A DNA stretch of 48,645 nt from the NCBI GenBank assembly GCA_017468425.1, contig JAFUIO010000007.1:1-48645 (forward strand), given 5' to 3'. The stretch comes from Clostridia bacterium (lineage in GTDB: Bacteria > Bacillota > Clostridia > Oscillospirales > Acutalibacteraceae). The position numbers and the translations under genes were made by a program. Below are positions 1-8,021 of this stretch, piece after piece; the first letter of the stretch is position 1, and each line of letters opens with the position of its first letter. The notes below the pieces were generated by a model, which was not told the origin of the DNA, did no database searches, and saw nothing but the letters and a program-made list of their open reading frames with translations.

Positions 1-110
1 ATGAGGGTAAACACTACAACGTCGCTATTTCTCACGTTGCCAAAAAGCTTGTTCGTATCATTTTTCACTTGCTTTCTAAAAATATTGATTTTCACAAAAA
101 TTTCGCTTGA
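1..110 (+). CDS. IS110-family transposase, C-terminal fragment
   Basis: An open frame enters from the left edge (first full codon at 3) and stops at TGA 108-110. The 35 residues begin EGKHYNVAISHVAKKL and continue with a hydrophobic RIIFHLL stretch. This is the typical last segment of the IS116/IS110/IS902 transposase (Transposase_20) domain, where a Glu-Gly-Lys-x-tyrosine stretch is followed by an amphipathic VARKL-like helix. IS110 elements are DEDD/RuvC-like recombinases that use a catalytic serine and a bridge RNA. The catalytic part lies outside the window, so activity cannot be judged. The right end of the element should lie within the A/T-rich bases after 110. Confidence 0.75.
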   Translation, partial: EGKHYNVAISHVAKKLVRIIFHLLSKNIDFHKNFA

Positions 111-208
111 CTTAACATAGTTGGTCTACGATATAACCATAAATACACCGATAAATTATAATTTAAAATTAATTGATAAAACTATAGAAAAAACATATAT
201 AAATGTGA

Positions 209-214
209 TATAAT
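209..214 (+). promoter_or_regulatory. Likely -10 box for the ymfF operon
   Basis: TATAAT preceded by TGTGA gives an extended -10 element (TGnTATAAT). It lies 40 bases before the ymfF start. The -35 region (TAGAAA, 18 bases upstream) is weak. The segment between the IS110 end and this box, 111-208, is A/T-rich with nothing else recognisable. Confidence 0.5.
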
Positions 215-253
215 AAAATTTAAGATTTAAATTGATAAAGCGAGGTCATCAGA

Positions 254-1540
254 ATGATTGGAAACATCGAAAAAATCGAAATTGCAAAAGGTGTCAGAGC
301 TTGTTTTGTTAACGCAGACCGTTTTAAGACAAATATAATGAGTGTGCATATTGTTCTGCCGCTTGAAAGTGATATGGAGGCAAATTCCCTTCTTTGCTAT
401 ATGTTGAGAAGGCGAAACGCAAAATATCCCTCTATGACATTGCTTAATAAACGCCTTGCAGAGCTTTACGGTGCATCACTTGCCTGCGGTGTTTCAAGAA
501 ACGGTGACAGCCAGGATATATGTTTCAGAATCGTTTCTGTAAGCGACAGATTTTCTCTGTCAGGAGAAACTATTTCAAAGGATTGCACAGAACTTCTTCT
601 TGATGTTCTTTTTGACCCCAAACTTGAAAAAGGAAACTTTTGTGAAGAAGATATTGAACTTGAAAAACGTCTTCTTCTTGAAAAAATAGACAGTGAATTC
701 AGCGAAAAAAGAATCTATGCAAAAGACAGACTTATTGAAGAAATGTTCAAGGGCAAAAAATACGGTCTGGGCAGATTCGGAAGCCGTGATGAAATTAAAA
801 ACGTCACTTCCGAGCGTCTTGTGAAAGCGTGGAGAGCGTATCTTGAAAACGCAGTTATCCAGTTTAATTTCGTAGGTGAAATTGACGAAAGCGTTGTTTC
901 ACTTCTCAAAGAAAAATTTGCAACTATTGACAGAAGCTCTGTTGTTAAAATTGAAACAGAATTTGAACCCGTTGCAAAAGAAGCAAAGAAAGTTGACGAA
1001 AAACTTGCCGTAAAACAGGGTAAACTTGTAATGGGCTTCAGGGCAGGTACTGAAAATGCCGAAGATAATTTCTTCACAACACGCGTTATGATTGATATGT
1101 TCGGCGGCGGACCTTACTCAAAACTCTTTATGAATGTAAGAGAAAAAATGAGCCTTTGTTATTATTGTTCTGCAAGGTTTATGCGTGATAAGGGCATTGT
1201 GCTTGTGCAGAGCGGAATTGAAGACGAAAACGAAAAGAAAGCAACAGATGCAATTTTAGCCGAACTTGAAAATATGAAAAACGGCAATTTCACTGCGGAA
1301 GAAATTGAAAACTCAAAGAAAGGCCTTACAGACGCATATCTTTCAGTAGGTGACACTCCCGAAAGCATTGACGCCTGGATTGGTGCCAGAACTCTTGAAG
1401 AAAATATTGACCTGCCACAGGATTTTGCAGAAAAAATCAAAGATGTTACTGCAGAAGATATCCGCCTTGCAGCAGAAAAAGTTACTCTTGATACAATTTA
1501 TATGCTTTCAGGCAACGGCGAAAATGAGGAGGAAGAATAA
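254..1540 (+). CDS. ymfF: M16-family peptidase-like protein, YmfF/YfmF type (non-catalytic subunit)
   Basis: The 428-residue protein has the two-lobed M16 (insulinase/processing peptidase) layout, but no HxxEH zinc site in its N-terminal lobe. The C-terminal lobe keeps the REKMSLCYY segment typical of the substrate-binding R/Y region. In Bacillus, YmfF and YmfH are adjacent M16 homologues, and family members are annotated as associated with the 5-aminopentanol modification of elongation factor P. The next gene carries the HxxEH motif, so this one is probably the inactive partner of a heterodimer. The ATG is preceded by GAGG at 242-245. Its stop overlaps the next start by one base (TAATG), which implies coupled translation. 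Confidence 0.85.
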   Translation: MIGNIEKIEIAKGVRACFVNADRFKTNIMSVHIVLPLESDMEANSLLCYMLRRRNAKYPSMTLLNKRLAELYGASLACGVSRNGDSQDICFRIVSVSDRFSLSGETISKDCTELLLDVLFDPKLEKGNFCEEDIELEKRLLLEKIDSEFSEKRIYAKDRLIEEMFKGKKYGLGRFGSRDEIKNVTSERLVKAWRAYLENAVIQFNFVGEIDESVVSLLKEKFATIDRSSVVKIETEFEPVAKEAKKVDEKLAVKQGKLVMGFRAGTENAEDNFFTTRVMIDMFGGGPYSKLFMNVREKMSLCYYCSARFMRDKGIVLVQSGIEDENEKKATDAILAELENMKNGNFTAEEIENSKKGLTDAYLSVGDTPESIDAWIGARTLEENIDLPQDFAEKIKDVTAEDIRLAAEKVTLDTIYMLSGNGENEEEE

Positions 1541-2814
1541 TGGATATCAAAGAAATCAGAAACGACCTTCTTGGTGAAAAATATTATAAAATCAAACACA
1601 CATCAGGGCTTGATATTTATGTTTTCCCGAAAGAAAACTATTCAACTGCATATGCTGTTTTCGGCACAAAATACGGCTCTATCGATACGATTTTCAAAAA
1701 ATCAGGGGAAGCGGATTTTACGGAAATCCCCGAAGGTATCGCACATTTCCTTGAGCATAAGCTTTTTGAATCAGAAGAGCTTGACGCTTTTGAACGCTTT
1801 GCAAAAACAGGTGCATCAGCAAATGCGTATACTTCATTTGATAAAACATGTTACCTTTTTTCATGCTCAGGCAATTTCAAAGAAAACCTTGATATTCTTC
1901 TTGATTTTGTAAGACATCCTTATTTCACTCAGCAGACAGTTGAAAAAGAGCAGGGTATTATCGGTCAGGAAATCAGAATGTACAGAGATGTGCCTGATTG
2001 GAGAGTGCTTTTCAATCTTCTTTGTGCTATGTATAAAAATCATCCCGTAAGAATTGATATTGCAGGTACGGAAGAATCAATTTCTCACATCACTGCAGAT
2101 TTGCTTTATAAATGTTATAACACTTTCTATAATCTCAACAATATGGCACTTGCAGTTGCAGGTAACGTAACTGTAGAGGAAGTTATTGAATCTGCAGACA
2201 GACTTCTCACAGAAGATGAAGATATAGAAATTGAAAGAAAATTTGTTATTGAAGAAAAGGAAGTTGTGAAGGATTATATCGAAGAAAAACTTTCTGTTGC
2301 TTCTCCCATTTTCTCTTTGGGCTTCAAAGAAACATGGTCTACCCCCGAAAGAACTCTGAAAGAAGAACTTCTCGGCAACATTATTCTTGAGGCGATTGCA
2401 GGAAATACTTCCGATTTATACAAGGATTTGATAGATAAAGAGCTTATCAATCCCACTTTCTCAACAGAATATTTCACAGGCTACGGCTACAGCTCAATGA
2501 TTTTTTCAGGCGAGTCACGTGACCCCAAGGAAACTGCATCAATTATCAAAGCAAAAATCAGAGAAATCAAAGAGCATGGCATTAATAAAGAAGATTTTGA
2601 ACGTGCACGTAAAAAACTTTACGGCAGAGAAATTATGTCCTACAACGATGTGGATGAACTTGCAAACAACCTTATTGCAGCGTCATTTATGGGCGAAGGA
2701 CTTTTTGACGAATTTGAAATGCTCAAAACTCTCGGCAGTGAAGATGCAGACGAATTCCTTACTAAAATTCTCAACGAAGAATATTCTGCATTGTCAGTAA
2801 TTCTTCCTGCGTGA
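1540..2814 (+). CDS. ymfH: M16-family zinc peptidase, YmfH/YfmH type (catalytic subunit)
   Basis: This 424-residue M16 peptidase has the inverted zinc motif HFLEH at residues 69-73. A downstream glutamate region (EKEQGIIGQEIRM) about 75 residues later fits the third zinc ligand. It overlaps ymfF by one base and is followed by lgt after 13 bases. The pair most likely forms an M16 heterodimer in the cytoplasm. Bacillus YmfH homologues are linked to EF-P modification, but the exact peptide substrate is not known to me. The length matches the family. Confidence 0.87.
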   Translation: MDIKEIRNDLLGEKYYKIKHTSGLDIYVFPKENYSTAYAVFGTKYGSIDTIFKKSGEADFTEIPEGIAHFLEHKLFESEELDAFERFAKTGASANAYTSFDKTCYLFSCSGNFKENLDILLDFVRHPYFTQQTVEKEQGIIGQEIRMYRDVPDWRVLFNLLCAMYKNHPVRIDIAGTEESISHITADLLYKCYNTFYNLNNMALAVAGNVTVEEVIESADRLLTEDEDIEIERKFVIEEKEVVKDYIEEKLSVASPIFSLGFKETWSTPERTLKEELLGNIILEAIAGNTSDLYKDLIDKELINPTFSTEYFTGYGYSSMIFSGESRDPKETASIIKAKIREIKEHGINKEDFERARKKLYGREIMSYNDVDELANNLIAASFMGEGLFDEFEMLKTLGSEDADEFLTKILNEEYSALSVILPA

Positions 2815-2827
2815 AAGGCGGTATAGT

Positions 2828-3841
2828 ATGAACGATTATGCGATAGTTTATTTCAAAGGAATTGAAAGGGGATTTTCCGTTCCCTCTGTACTTGCAGAAT
2901 TCAATCTTCCTTTTTTCGGCGAAGTTTCAATTAAATGGTACGGTGCAATAATTGCATTCGGCTTTCTTCTTGCAGTGCTTTTTGGCGGCCGACAGGCTTA
3001 CAAATGGAAGATGAGTATCGACAAAATGCTTGATGTGCTCATTTACGGCACTTTAGGCGGAATTCTCGGTGCAAGACTTTACTATGTTGCTTTTGAATGG
3101 GATTACTATTCAAAAAATCTTCACGAAGTTTTCCAGATATGGAACGGCGGTCTTGCAATTTATGGCGGTATCATCGGCGGTATTCTGGCTGCATATATCA
3201 CTTGCAAATTTAATAAACTGAATTTTTACAATCTTCTCGATTTAGCGGGTATGAGTCTGCTTATCGGACAGGGTATCGGCAGATGGGGCAATTTTATGAA
3301 TCAGGAAGCATTCGGTACAAATACTGATTTGCCCTGGGGTATGCGAAGCGAAAAAACTGCTGAATACATACTGTTCAACATCGAAACTTTCAAGGAAAAA
3401 GGCATAACAATGGATGCGACAGGCTATGTGCATCCCACTTTCCTTTATGAATCACTGTGGTGCCTTATCGGCTTTGCAATTCTTTATCTTATTATGAGAA
3501 AATTCCGCAAATTCAGCGGTCAGGTTTTCCTTTGCTACGGCATATGGTACGGCATCGGCAGAACAATTTTCGAAGGCTTACGTACAGACAGCCTTTACAT
3601 CGGCGACACAACAATCAAAGTTTCACAGGCTCTTTCGGCAGCAGTTGTGGTTGTGTTCAGCGTTCTTCTTGTTACACTTCTCGTGAAATTCATAAAAAAT
3701 CCCAAACCTATTGAGGGTGTAGATTTCTTCCCAGCAAACAGTAAAAAAGCAGAAGAATCAGTTGATGAGGCTGAAGAAACAGAAGAAAAAACAGCAACGG
3801 AAGAAACTGTTGAAACTGAAAAAGAAAAAAGCGAGGAATAA
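2828..3841 (+). CDS. lgt: Prolipoprotein diacylglyceryl transferase
   Basis: Lgt moves the diacylglyceryl group from phosphatidylglycerol to the lipobox cysteine of prolipoproteins in the cytoplasmic membrane. The signature GRWGNFMNQEAFG is present, together with several hydrophobic helices and a conserved YVHPTFLYESLW segment. At 337 residues it is longer than usual. The extra length is an acidic Glu/Lys-rich cytoplasmic tail covering about the last 35 residues, of unknown role. The window encodes at least one substrate, the lipoprotein at 8022-9128. It lies 13 bases after ymfH and 2 bases before folD, so it is co-transcribed with them. Confidence 0.95.
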   Translation: MNDYAIVYFKGIERGFSVPSVLAEFNLPFFGEVSIKWYGAIIAFGFLLAVLFGGRQAYKWKMSIDKMLDVLIYGTLGGILGARLYYVAFEWDYYSKNLHEVFQIWNGGLAIYGGIIGGILAAYITCKFNKLNFYNLLDLAGMSLLIGQGIGRWGNFMNQEAFGTNTDLPWGMRSEKTAEYILFNIETFKEKGITMDATGYVHPTFLYESLWCLIGFAILYLIMRKFRKFSGQVFLCYGIWYGIGRTIFEGLRTDSLYIGDTTIKVSQALSAAVVVVFSVLLVTLLVKFIKNPKPIEGVDFFPANSKKAEESVDEAEETEEKTATEETVETEKEKSEE

Positions 3842-3843
3842 TT

Positions 3844-4692
3844 ATGGCAGTTATAATGGACGGAAAAGCTTTGTCAATAAAGCTTAAAAATGCCCTTAAA
3901 GGCGAAGTTGAAGAACTCAAAAACAACGGAGTTAACCCTTGCCTTGCAGTTATTATTGTAGGCGATAACCCCGCGTCAAAAATCTATGTAAACAACAAGA
4001 AAAAATCCTGTGAGGAGCTTGGTATAAAATCTCTCGAATATGCTCTCAGCGGTGAAACAACGGAAGAAGAACTTCTGGGAATTATTGATGAGCTCAATAA
4101 AAATCCGCAGGTAGACGGCATTCTCTGCCAGCTTCCCTTGCCCTCACACATCTGCGAAAAGAACGTTATCAACGCAATTTCTCCCGAAAAAGATGTGGAC
4201 GCATTCCACCCTGAAAACGTGGGACATATTATGATAGGCGACTACACATTCCTTCCTTGCACACCTGCAGGAGTTATGGAAATTCTCAAGGAATACGAAA
4301 TCGACGTTACAGGTAAAAATTGCGTTGTTGTGGGCAGAAGCAACATCGTAGGCAAGCCTATGACAATGCTTCTCCTTAAAGAAAACGCAACGGTAACTGT
4401 CTGCCACTCAAGAACAAAAGATCTTGCATCCTTCACAAAGGAAGCGGATGTGCTTGTAAGCGCAGTGGGTAAACCGAATCTTATTACTGCAGATATGGTC
4501 AAAGAAAACGCAGTTGTAATCGACGTTGCAATCAACCGCCTTGAAAGCGGAAAGCTCTGCGGTGACGTTGATTTTGAAAACGTAAAAGAGAAGGCATCTT
4601 TCATCACTCCCGTGCCCGGTGGCGTAGGACCGATGACTATTGCAACACTTATGAAAAACACTGTAACATCAGCAAAGAAAAAAGTTAAATAA
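3844..4692 (+). CDS. folD: Bifunctional methylenetetrahydrofolate dehydrogenase/cyclohydrolase
   Basis: FolD interconverts 5,10-methylene-THF and 10-formyl-THF using NADP in the cytoplasm. Visible signatures are the catalytic-lysine region YVNNKKKSCEELGI, the DGILCQLPLP motif, the nucleotide-binding VVVGRSNIVGKP and the C-terminal PGGVGPMT. The 282-residue length is normal. It is the last gene of the ymfF-ymfH-lgt-folD run. A new promoter for the ribosomal protein operon starts 15 bases after the stop. Confidence 0.96.
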   Translation: MAVIMDGKALSIKLKNALKGEVEELKNNGVNPCLAVIIVGDNPASKIYVNNKKKSCEELGIKSLEYALSGETTEEELLGIIDELNKNPQVDGILCQLPLPSHICEKNVINAISPEKDVDAFHPENVGHIMIGDYTFLPCTPAGVMEILKEYEIDVTGKNCVVVGRSNIVGKPMTMLLLKENATVTVCHSRTKDLASFTKEADVLVSAVGKPNLITADMVKENAVVIDVAINRLESGKLCGDVDFENVKEKASFITPVPGGVGPMTIATLMKNTVTSAKKKVK

Positions 4693-4706
4693 ACTTAAGA
4701 AAATGC

Positions 4707-4735
4707 TTGACAAGCTTGCACTACAGTGCTATAAT
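4707..4735 (+). promoter_or_regulatory. Promoter of the rplU-prp-rpmA operon
   Basis: A perfect TTGACA (4707-4712) and a perfect TATAAT (4730-4735) are separated by 17 bases, with TGC before the -10 box (extended -10). It drives the L21 leader. It is the closest match to consensus in the window, as expected for ribosomal protein genes. Confidence 0.9.
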
Positions 4736-4740
4736 ATTTA

Positions 4741-4842
4741 AGCCGCATACCTCGGGTTCCCAAAGTTGGTGCGCCAACACCCGCAGTTTACCGTAACTGG
4801 AAGAGGGTAGCGAGACTATTATGAAAGAGGTTGAAGAAACCA
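4741..4842 (+). ncRNA. L21 ribosomal protein leader
   Basis: The 5' UTR of rplU contains the hallmark run of the Firmicutes L21 leader: AGTTTACCGTAACTGGAAGA followed by GGG (4785-4807). Upstream is a hairpin-forming GTTGGTGCGCCAAC (4765-4778). The known L21 leader is thought to bind L21 and repress the operon. Here it lies between a consensus promoter and the rplU start, exactly where expected. Confidence 0.85.
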
Positions 4843-5154
4843 ATGTACGCAATTATCGTAACCGGCGGAAAGCAGTACAAGGTAGAAGCAGGCGACACTC
4901 TCTACATTGAAAAGCTCGACGTTGAAGCAGACTCCGAGATTACCTTTGATAAGGTTATCGCAGTAGGAAAAGAAGATGGCATCGTTGTTGGTGCTCCTTA
5001 CGTTGAAGGTGCAACAGTTACAGCTAAAGCTATCAAAAACGGCAAAGCAAAGAAAGTGGTAGTTTTCACTTACAAGTCAAAGAAAAACGAGAAGAGAAAG
5101 AAAGGCCACAGACAGCCCTATACAAAGGTTGAAATTGCAGCCATCAACGCATAA
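4843..5154 (+). CDS. rplU: 50S ribosomal protein L21
   Basis: This is L21, a 23S rRNA-binding protein of the large subunit. The sequence starts [18 protein letters not shown] and contains the Lys/Arg-rich loop with [17 protein letters not shown] chose the ATG at 4843 because it gives the canonical N-terminus and 103 residues. An in-frame TTG at 4831 directly abuts the AAGAGG at 4825-4830 and cannot be used with it. The spacing from that Shine-Dalgarno to the ATG is long (12 bases), which may be part of leader-mediated control. Confidence 0.96.
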   Translation: MYAIIVTGGKQYKVEAGDTLYIEKLDVEADSEITFDKVIAVGKEDGIVVGAPYVEGATVTAKAIKNGKAKKVVVFTYKSKKNEKRKKGHRQPYTKVEIAAINA

Positions 5155-5159
5155 TCTTA

Positions 5160-5486
5160 ATGATTACCGTTAAATTTTTTACCGAACGCGGAAAACTTCA
5201 GGGCTTCGAAGTCAAAGGTCATTCAGGACTTGCCGAAAGAGGTAACGACATTCTGTGTGCCGCAGTTTCATCTGCCTGTTATATGACAGTCAATACTTTA
5301 ACCGAAGTGTTAAAGAGTGACGTGAATGTAAAGGTAAATGAAGACGGGTATATGAAGGCAGTTGTTGCAAACGGTACTTCAGAAGCGGAAAATTTTCTTA
5401 AAGGTTTTCAGATTCATATTAACGCGTTGGCGAAGGATTATCAGAAAAATCTCAAAGTAATTTATGGAGGTGCAGACAATGCTTAA
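5160..5486 (+). CDS. prp: Ribosomal-processing cysteine protease Prp
   Basis: Prp (YsxB family, 108 residues) cleaves the N-terminal extension of ribosomal protein L27 in Firmicutes. The catalytic His is in GHSGLAERG and the catalytic Cys in [11 protein letters not shown]. The gene sits between rplU and rpmA, its universal location. There is no clear Shine-Dalgarno in the 5-base gap after rplU, so translation is probably coupled. Its 3' end overlaps rpmA by 8 bases. The L27 encoded next has the matching cleavage site. Confidence 0.93.
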   Translation: MITVKFFTERGKLQGFEVKGHSGLAERGNDILCAAVSSACYMTVNTLTEVLKSDVNVKVNEDGYMKAVVANGTSEAENFLKGFQIHINALAKDYQKNLKVIYGGADNA

Positions 5487-5760
5487 AATTAACATTCAGT
5501 TATTTGCTCATAAAAAAGGTATGGGTTCAACACGTAACGGCCGTGACTCAGAATCAAAAAGACTCGGCGTTAAAAGAGCTGACGGACAGTTCGTTCTTGC
5601 AGGTAACATCCTTGTAAGACAGCGTGGTACACACATCCATCCCGGCACAAACGTAGGTAAAGGTAAAGACGATACACTCTTTGCACTTACAGACGGCGTT
5701 GTAAGATTCGAAAGAGTCGGCAAAGACCGTAAAAGAGTAAGCATCTACGCAGAACAGTAA
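5479..5760 (+). CDS. rpmA: 50S ribosomal protein L27 with Prp-cleaved N-terminal extension
   Basis: The 93-residue L27 starts [21 protein letters not shown]. The first nine or so residues (ending LFA) are the Firmicutes extension removed by Prp. Mature L27 would begin HKKGMGS, placing its N-terminus near the peptidyl-transferase centre. The ATG at 5479 is chosen because of a strong GGAGGTG at 5466-5472. A start further upstream would destroy the known extension pattern. The gene overlaps prp by 8 bases and is followed by a strong terminator. Confidence 0.96.
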   Translation: MLKINIQLFAHKKGMGSTRNGRDSESKRLGVKRADGQFVLAGNILVRQRGTHIHPGTNVGKGKDDTLFALTDGVVRFERVGKDRKRVSIYAEQ

Positions 5761-5770
5761 TTTAAGCAGA

Positions 5771-5802
5771 AAGCCACAGTAAAAACTGTGGCTTTTTTAT
5801 TT
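5771..5802 (+). terminator. Terminator after rpmA
   Basis: A hairpin AGCCACAGT/ACTGTGGCT with a four-base loop is followed by a run of T. It ends the ribosomal protein operon. Confidence 0.9.
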
Positions 5803-5896
5803 TCCCCGAATGCAGGGTAACACCTTTTATGTTTCTCCATATAATGGAATGTAAGGCAGGATAAAACCTGCTTCAAACTGAAAGGAGGAAATTTAA

Positions 5897-6055
5897 ATGT
5901 GTAACACATTATTCGGCGGTAACAACTGGTGGATTATCATCCTTATCCTCATTCTCTTCTGCGGAGATAACAACTCATGCGGTTGTACAAATTCATGCGG
6001 CTGCGCTAACTCATGTGGCTGCGTACGCGACACATCATGCGGCTGCGGTTGCTGA
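5897..6055 (+). CDS. Small Cys-rich membrane peptide with SCGC repeats (unknown function)
   Basis: This 52-codon gene has a strong AAAGGAGG at 5881-5888, 8 bases before the ATG. The protein starts MCNTLFGGNNWW, has a hydrophobic stretch (about residues 11-22), then four SCGC/SCGCG units (about residues 28-52) spaced by short Asn/Thr/Val segments. In all there are 11 cysteines. The layout suggests a membrane-inserted peptide with a metal-binding or disulfide-rich tail. It resembles small Cys-rich peptides seen in clostridia, but I do not recognise a named family. A TATAAT at 5840-5845 and a small GCAGG/CCTGC hairpin precede it; a terminator follows. It is a single-gene unit. Confidence 0.75.
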   Translation: MCNTLFGGNNWWIIILILILFCGDNNSCGCTNSCGCANSCGCVRDTSCGCGC

Positions 6056-6133
6056 TTGAGTTCGGTTCATAAAACAGCTCCTTATTCAGGCACGGTACTG
6101 ACAAGGAAATATAGCTGAAAAGGCACAATAATG

Positions 6134-6170
6134 AAAAAACACCGATGCGCGATTGCGTTATCGGTGTTTT
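6134..6170. terminator. Bidirectional terminator between the Cys-rich gene and the RluA operon
   Basis: A hairpin ACACCGAT/ATCGGTGT (6139-6146 with 6160-6167) is flanked by A-rich sequence on the left and T-rich sequence on the right, so it gives a U-tract on both strands. The bases between 6056 and 6133 show nothing else. Confidence 0.8.
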
Positions 6171-6216
6171 CAACTTTGTGTCGATGAATTTTATTTCACA
6201 GCAACACATTGAAAAA

Positions 6217-7179
6217 TCACAACGTGCCGTTGAGAAATTCATCTCTGAACCATATTTCTTCAATTTCAAAAGCTTTTCCGTTCAGATATTCAAGTATACT
6301 TGCATCTGTTTTAAAATCAAAAGCAAGTTTATATGAGCAAAGGCATTGTTTTTTGTAGCCTTTTTCTTTGTTGAGCTTGTTTGTTCCGTATTTGCCGTCA
6401 CCAAGAAGCGGATGTCCGATTGATGCAAAATGAGAACGTATCTGATGCGTTCTGCCTGTTAAAAGTTCCACTTCCACAAGGCTCAGATTACCCTTCGTTG
6501 CAAGAACTTCATACTTTGTTCTGATTTCCTTTTTATTGACACCGCCCTTTTTAGAAACGGTAACTTTATTTTTTTCTTCGTCTTTTTCAAGGTATCCCTC
6601 AAGGATATCCTTTTTCTTTTTAGGTGAACCGTGAATAATAAGGCAATAGTATTTGTGTAGCTCTCTGTCTTTCATTTTCTGATTAAGAATACGCAGAGCC
6701 TCTGCATTTTTTGCTGCGATTACGATGCCCATTGTGTTTCTGTCAATTCTGTTGACCAGAGAAGGTGTAAATGAATTTTCTTCATCAGGATGAAATTCAC
6801 CTTTTTCGTAAAGGTAACGCTTTATTCTTGTAATAAGAGTATCGTTATATTCTCTGTCGTCAGGGTGACAGAGAAGACCTGATGTTTTGTTGAGAAGCAT
6901 AATGTTTTCATCTTCATACAGAATATCAAGTTTTCTGGAAGCCGACATAAAGTCATATCGGGTTTCACTTTTTACAAAAAACTCATCGTTTATGTACATA
7001 TCAACAATGTCACCTGTATTAAGTTTTGTTGAAATTTCTGCACGCTTGGAATTAACTTTGATTCTTTTTGTGCGGATATATTTGTACATCAGGCTTTTGG
7101 GCAGATTTGGCACACTTTTTATAAGAAATTTGTCGAGACGCTGATTTGCGTCATTAGGTTTTATTTCAAAACTTTTCAT
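6217..7179 (-). CDS. RluA-family 23S rRNA pseudouridine synthase
   Basis: This RluA/RluD-type enzyme isomerises uridines in rRNA or tRNA. It has an N-terminal S4-like RNA-binding segment (about residues 1-70), the catalytic aspartate in NRIDRNTMG (the family's HRLDxxTSG variant) and the GRTHQIRSHFASIGHPLLGD motif. The site target cannot be told from sequence. The ATG at 7179 (320 residues) is chosen because AAAGGG lies 8 bases upstream and the start overlaps the pdxY stop by one base (TGATG). A longer in-frame start 11 codons upstream would lie within pdxY and is unlikely. Confidence 0.88.
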   Translation of the reverse strand: MKSFEIKPNDANQRLDKFLIKSVPNLPKSLMYKYIRTKRIKVNSKRAEISTKLNTGDIVDMYINDEFFVKSETRYDFMSASRKLDILYEDENIMLLNKTSGLLCHPDDREYNDTLITRIKRYLYEKGEFHPDEENSFTPSLVNRIDRNTMGIVIAAKNAEALRILNQKMKDRELHKYYCLIIHGSPKKKKDILEGYLEKDEEKNKVTVSKKGGVNKKEIRTKYEVLATKGNLSLVEVELLTGRTHQIRSHFASIGHPLLGDGKYGTNKLNKEKGYKKQCLCSYKLAFDFKTDASILEYLNGKAFEIEEIWFRDEFLNGTL

Positions 7180-8009
7180 CAGAACATCCCTTTCACAAGT
7201 GAGGGAATACATTCCTCAAATTTTACACTGTACCAGTGATTCTGCTTGTCTTCGGCTGTGTGACGTATGCACTCAACAACAAAATCTGTTGCAAGAATTA
7301 TTGCTTCTTCCACCGAAAAACCTTTCACCAGAGCAGATGAACAAACCGATGCGAAAACATCGCCTGTGCCGTGGAAAGTATCGTGGATTCTTTCTCTGAA
7401 ATATTCTGTGAAAGTATTTTTCTTGCTTTCATATGCCATAACACCAAGGCTGTCACCACGGCGTACACCTGTAATAATTACTGTTTCACTGCCCATAGCA
7501 GCAAGCTTAAGTAACATATCTTTGATTTCTTCATCGCTGAAATCTTCTTTGTAATCAATTCCTAAAAGATATGAAACTTCGGTAAGGTTTGGTGCAATGA
7601 TATCTGCTTTTTTTACAAGTGACACCATTTTCTTTGCAAAGCTTTCATCAAACCCTGCGTAGAGTTTTCCGTGGTCACCCATAACAGGGTCGATAAAAAC
7701 AATGGTATTTTCTTTTTTGAAGTTATCGATAAAATCAGAAACGATTTTAAGCTGCTCGGGTGAGCCGAGATAGCCTGTGTAAATGCCGTCAAAATGAAGG
7801 TCAAGCTTTTTCCAATGGTCTGCAATAGGTGTTATTTCCTTTGTCAGGTCGTGGATTGTGAAGCCTTCAAATCCGCCCGTATGGGTGGACAGAACAGCCG
7901 TCGGAATGGGACAAGCCTCTACTCCGCAGGCTGAAATTAACGGCAGTGCCACAGTAAGCGAGCATTTACCGAAACATGAAATATCCTGAATTGTTGCTAT
8001 CCTTTTCAC
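7179..8009 (-). CDS. pdxY: Pyridoxamine/pyridoxal kinase
   Basis: This 276-residue ribokinase-fold enzyme phosphorylates B6 vitamers for PLP salvage. Clear signatures are the N-terminal IQDISCFGKCSLTVALP, the substrate loop around STHTGGFEGF, the DPVMGDHGKLY segment and the GTGDVFAS anion-hole motif. It starts with GTG (8007-8009), with AGAGG about 9 bases upstream. It overlaps the RluA gene by one base and follows the LRR lipoprotein gene by 12 bases. The window contains at least one PLP enzyme, trpB. Confidence 0.88.
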   Translation of the reverse strand: MKRIATIQDISCFGKCSLTVALPLISACGVEACPIPTAVLSTHTGGFEGFTIHDLTKEITPIADHWKKLDLHFDGIYTGYLGSPEQLKIVSDFIDNFKKENTIVFIDPVMGDHGKLYAGFDESFAKKMVSLVKKADIIAPNLTEVSYLLGIDYKEDFSDEEIKDMLLKLAAMGSETVIITGVRRGDSLGVMAYESKKNTFTEYFRERIHDTFHGTGDVFASVCSSALVKGFSVEEAIILATDFVVECIRHTAEDKQNHWYSVKFEECIPSLVKGMF

Positions 8010-8021
8010 TATAAAAACCTC

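Noticed and set aside
4144..4661. Long minus-strand frames inside folD
   Set aside because: They are antisense shadows of a clear folD gene with no start signal or family match.
4831..4842. A TTG start giving L21 four extra residues
   Set aside because: The codon abuts its Shine-Dalgarno with no spacing, and the ATG at 4843 gives the standard L21 N-terminus.
5820..5850. Sporulation sigma promoter for the Cys-rich peptide gene
   Set aside because: CATATAAT resembles a SigE/SigK -10 box, but no matching -35 box is at the right distance. A SigA -10 box explains it equally well.
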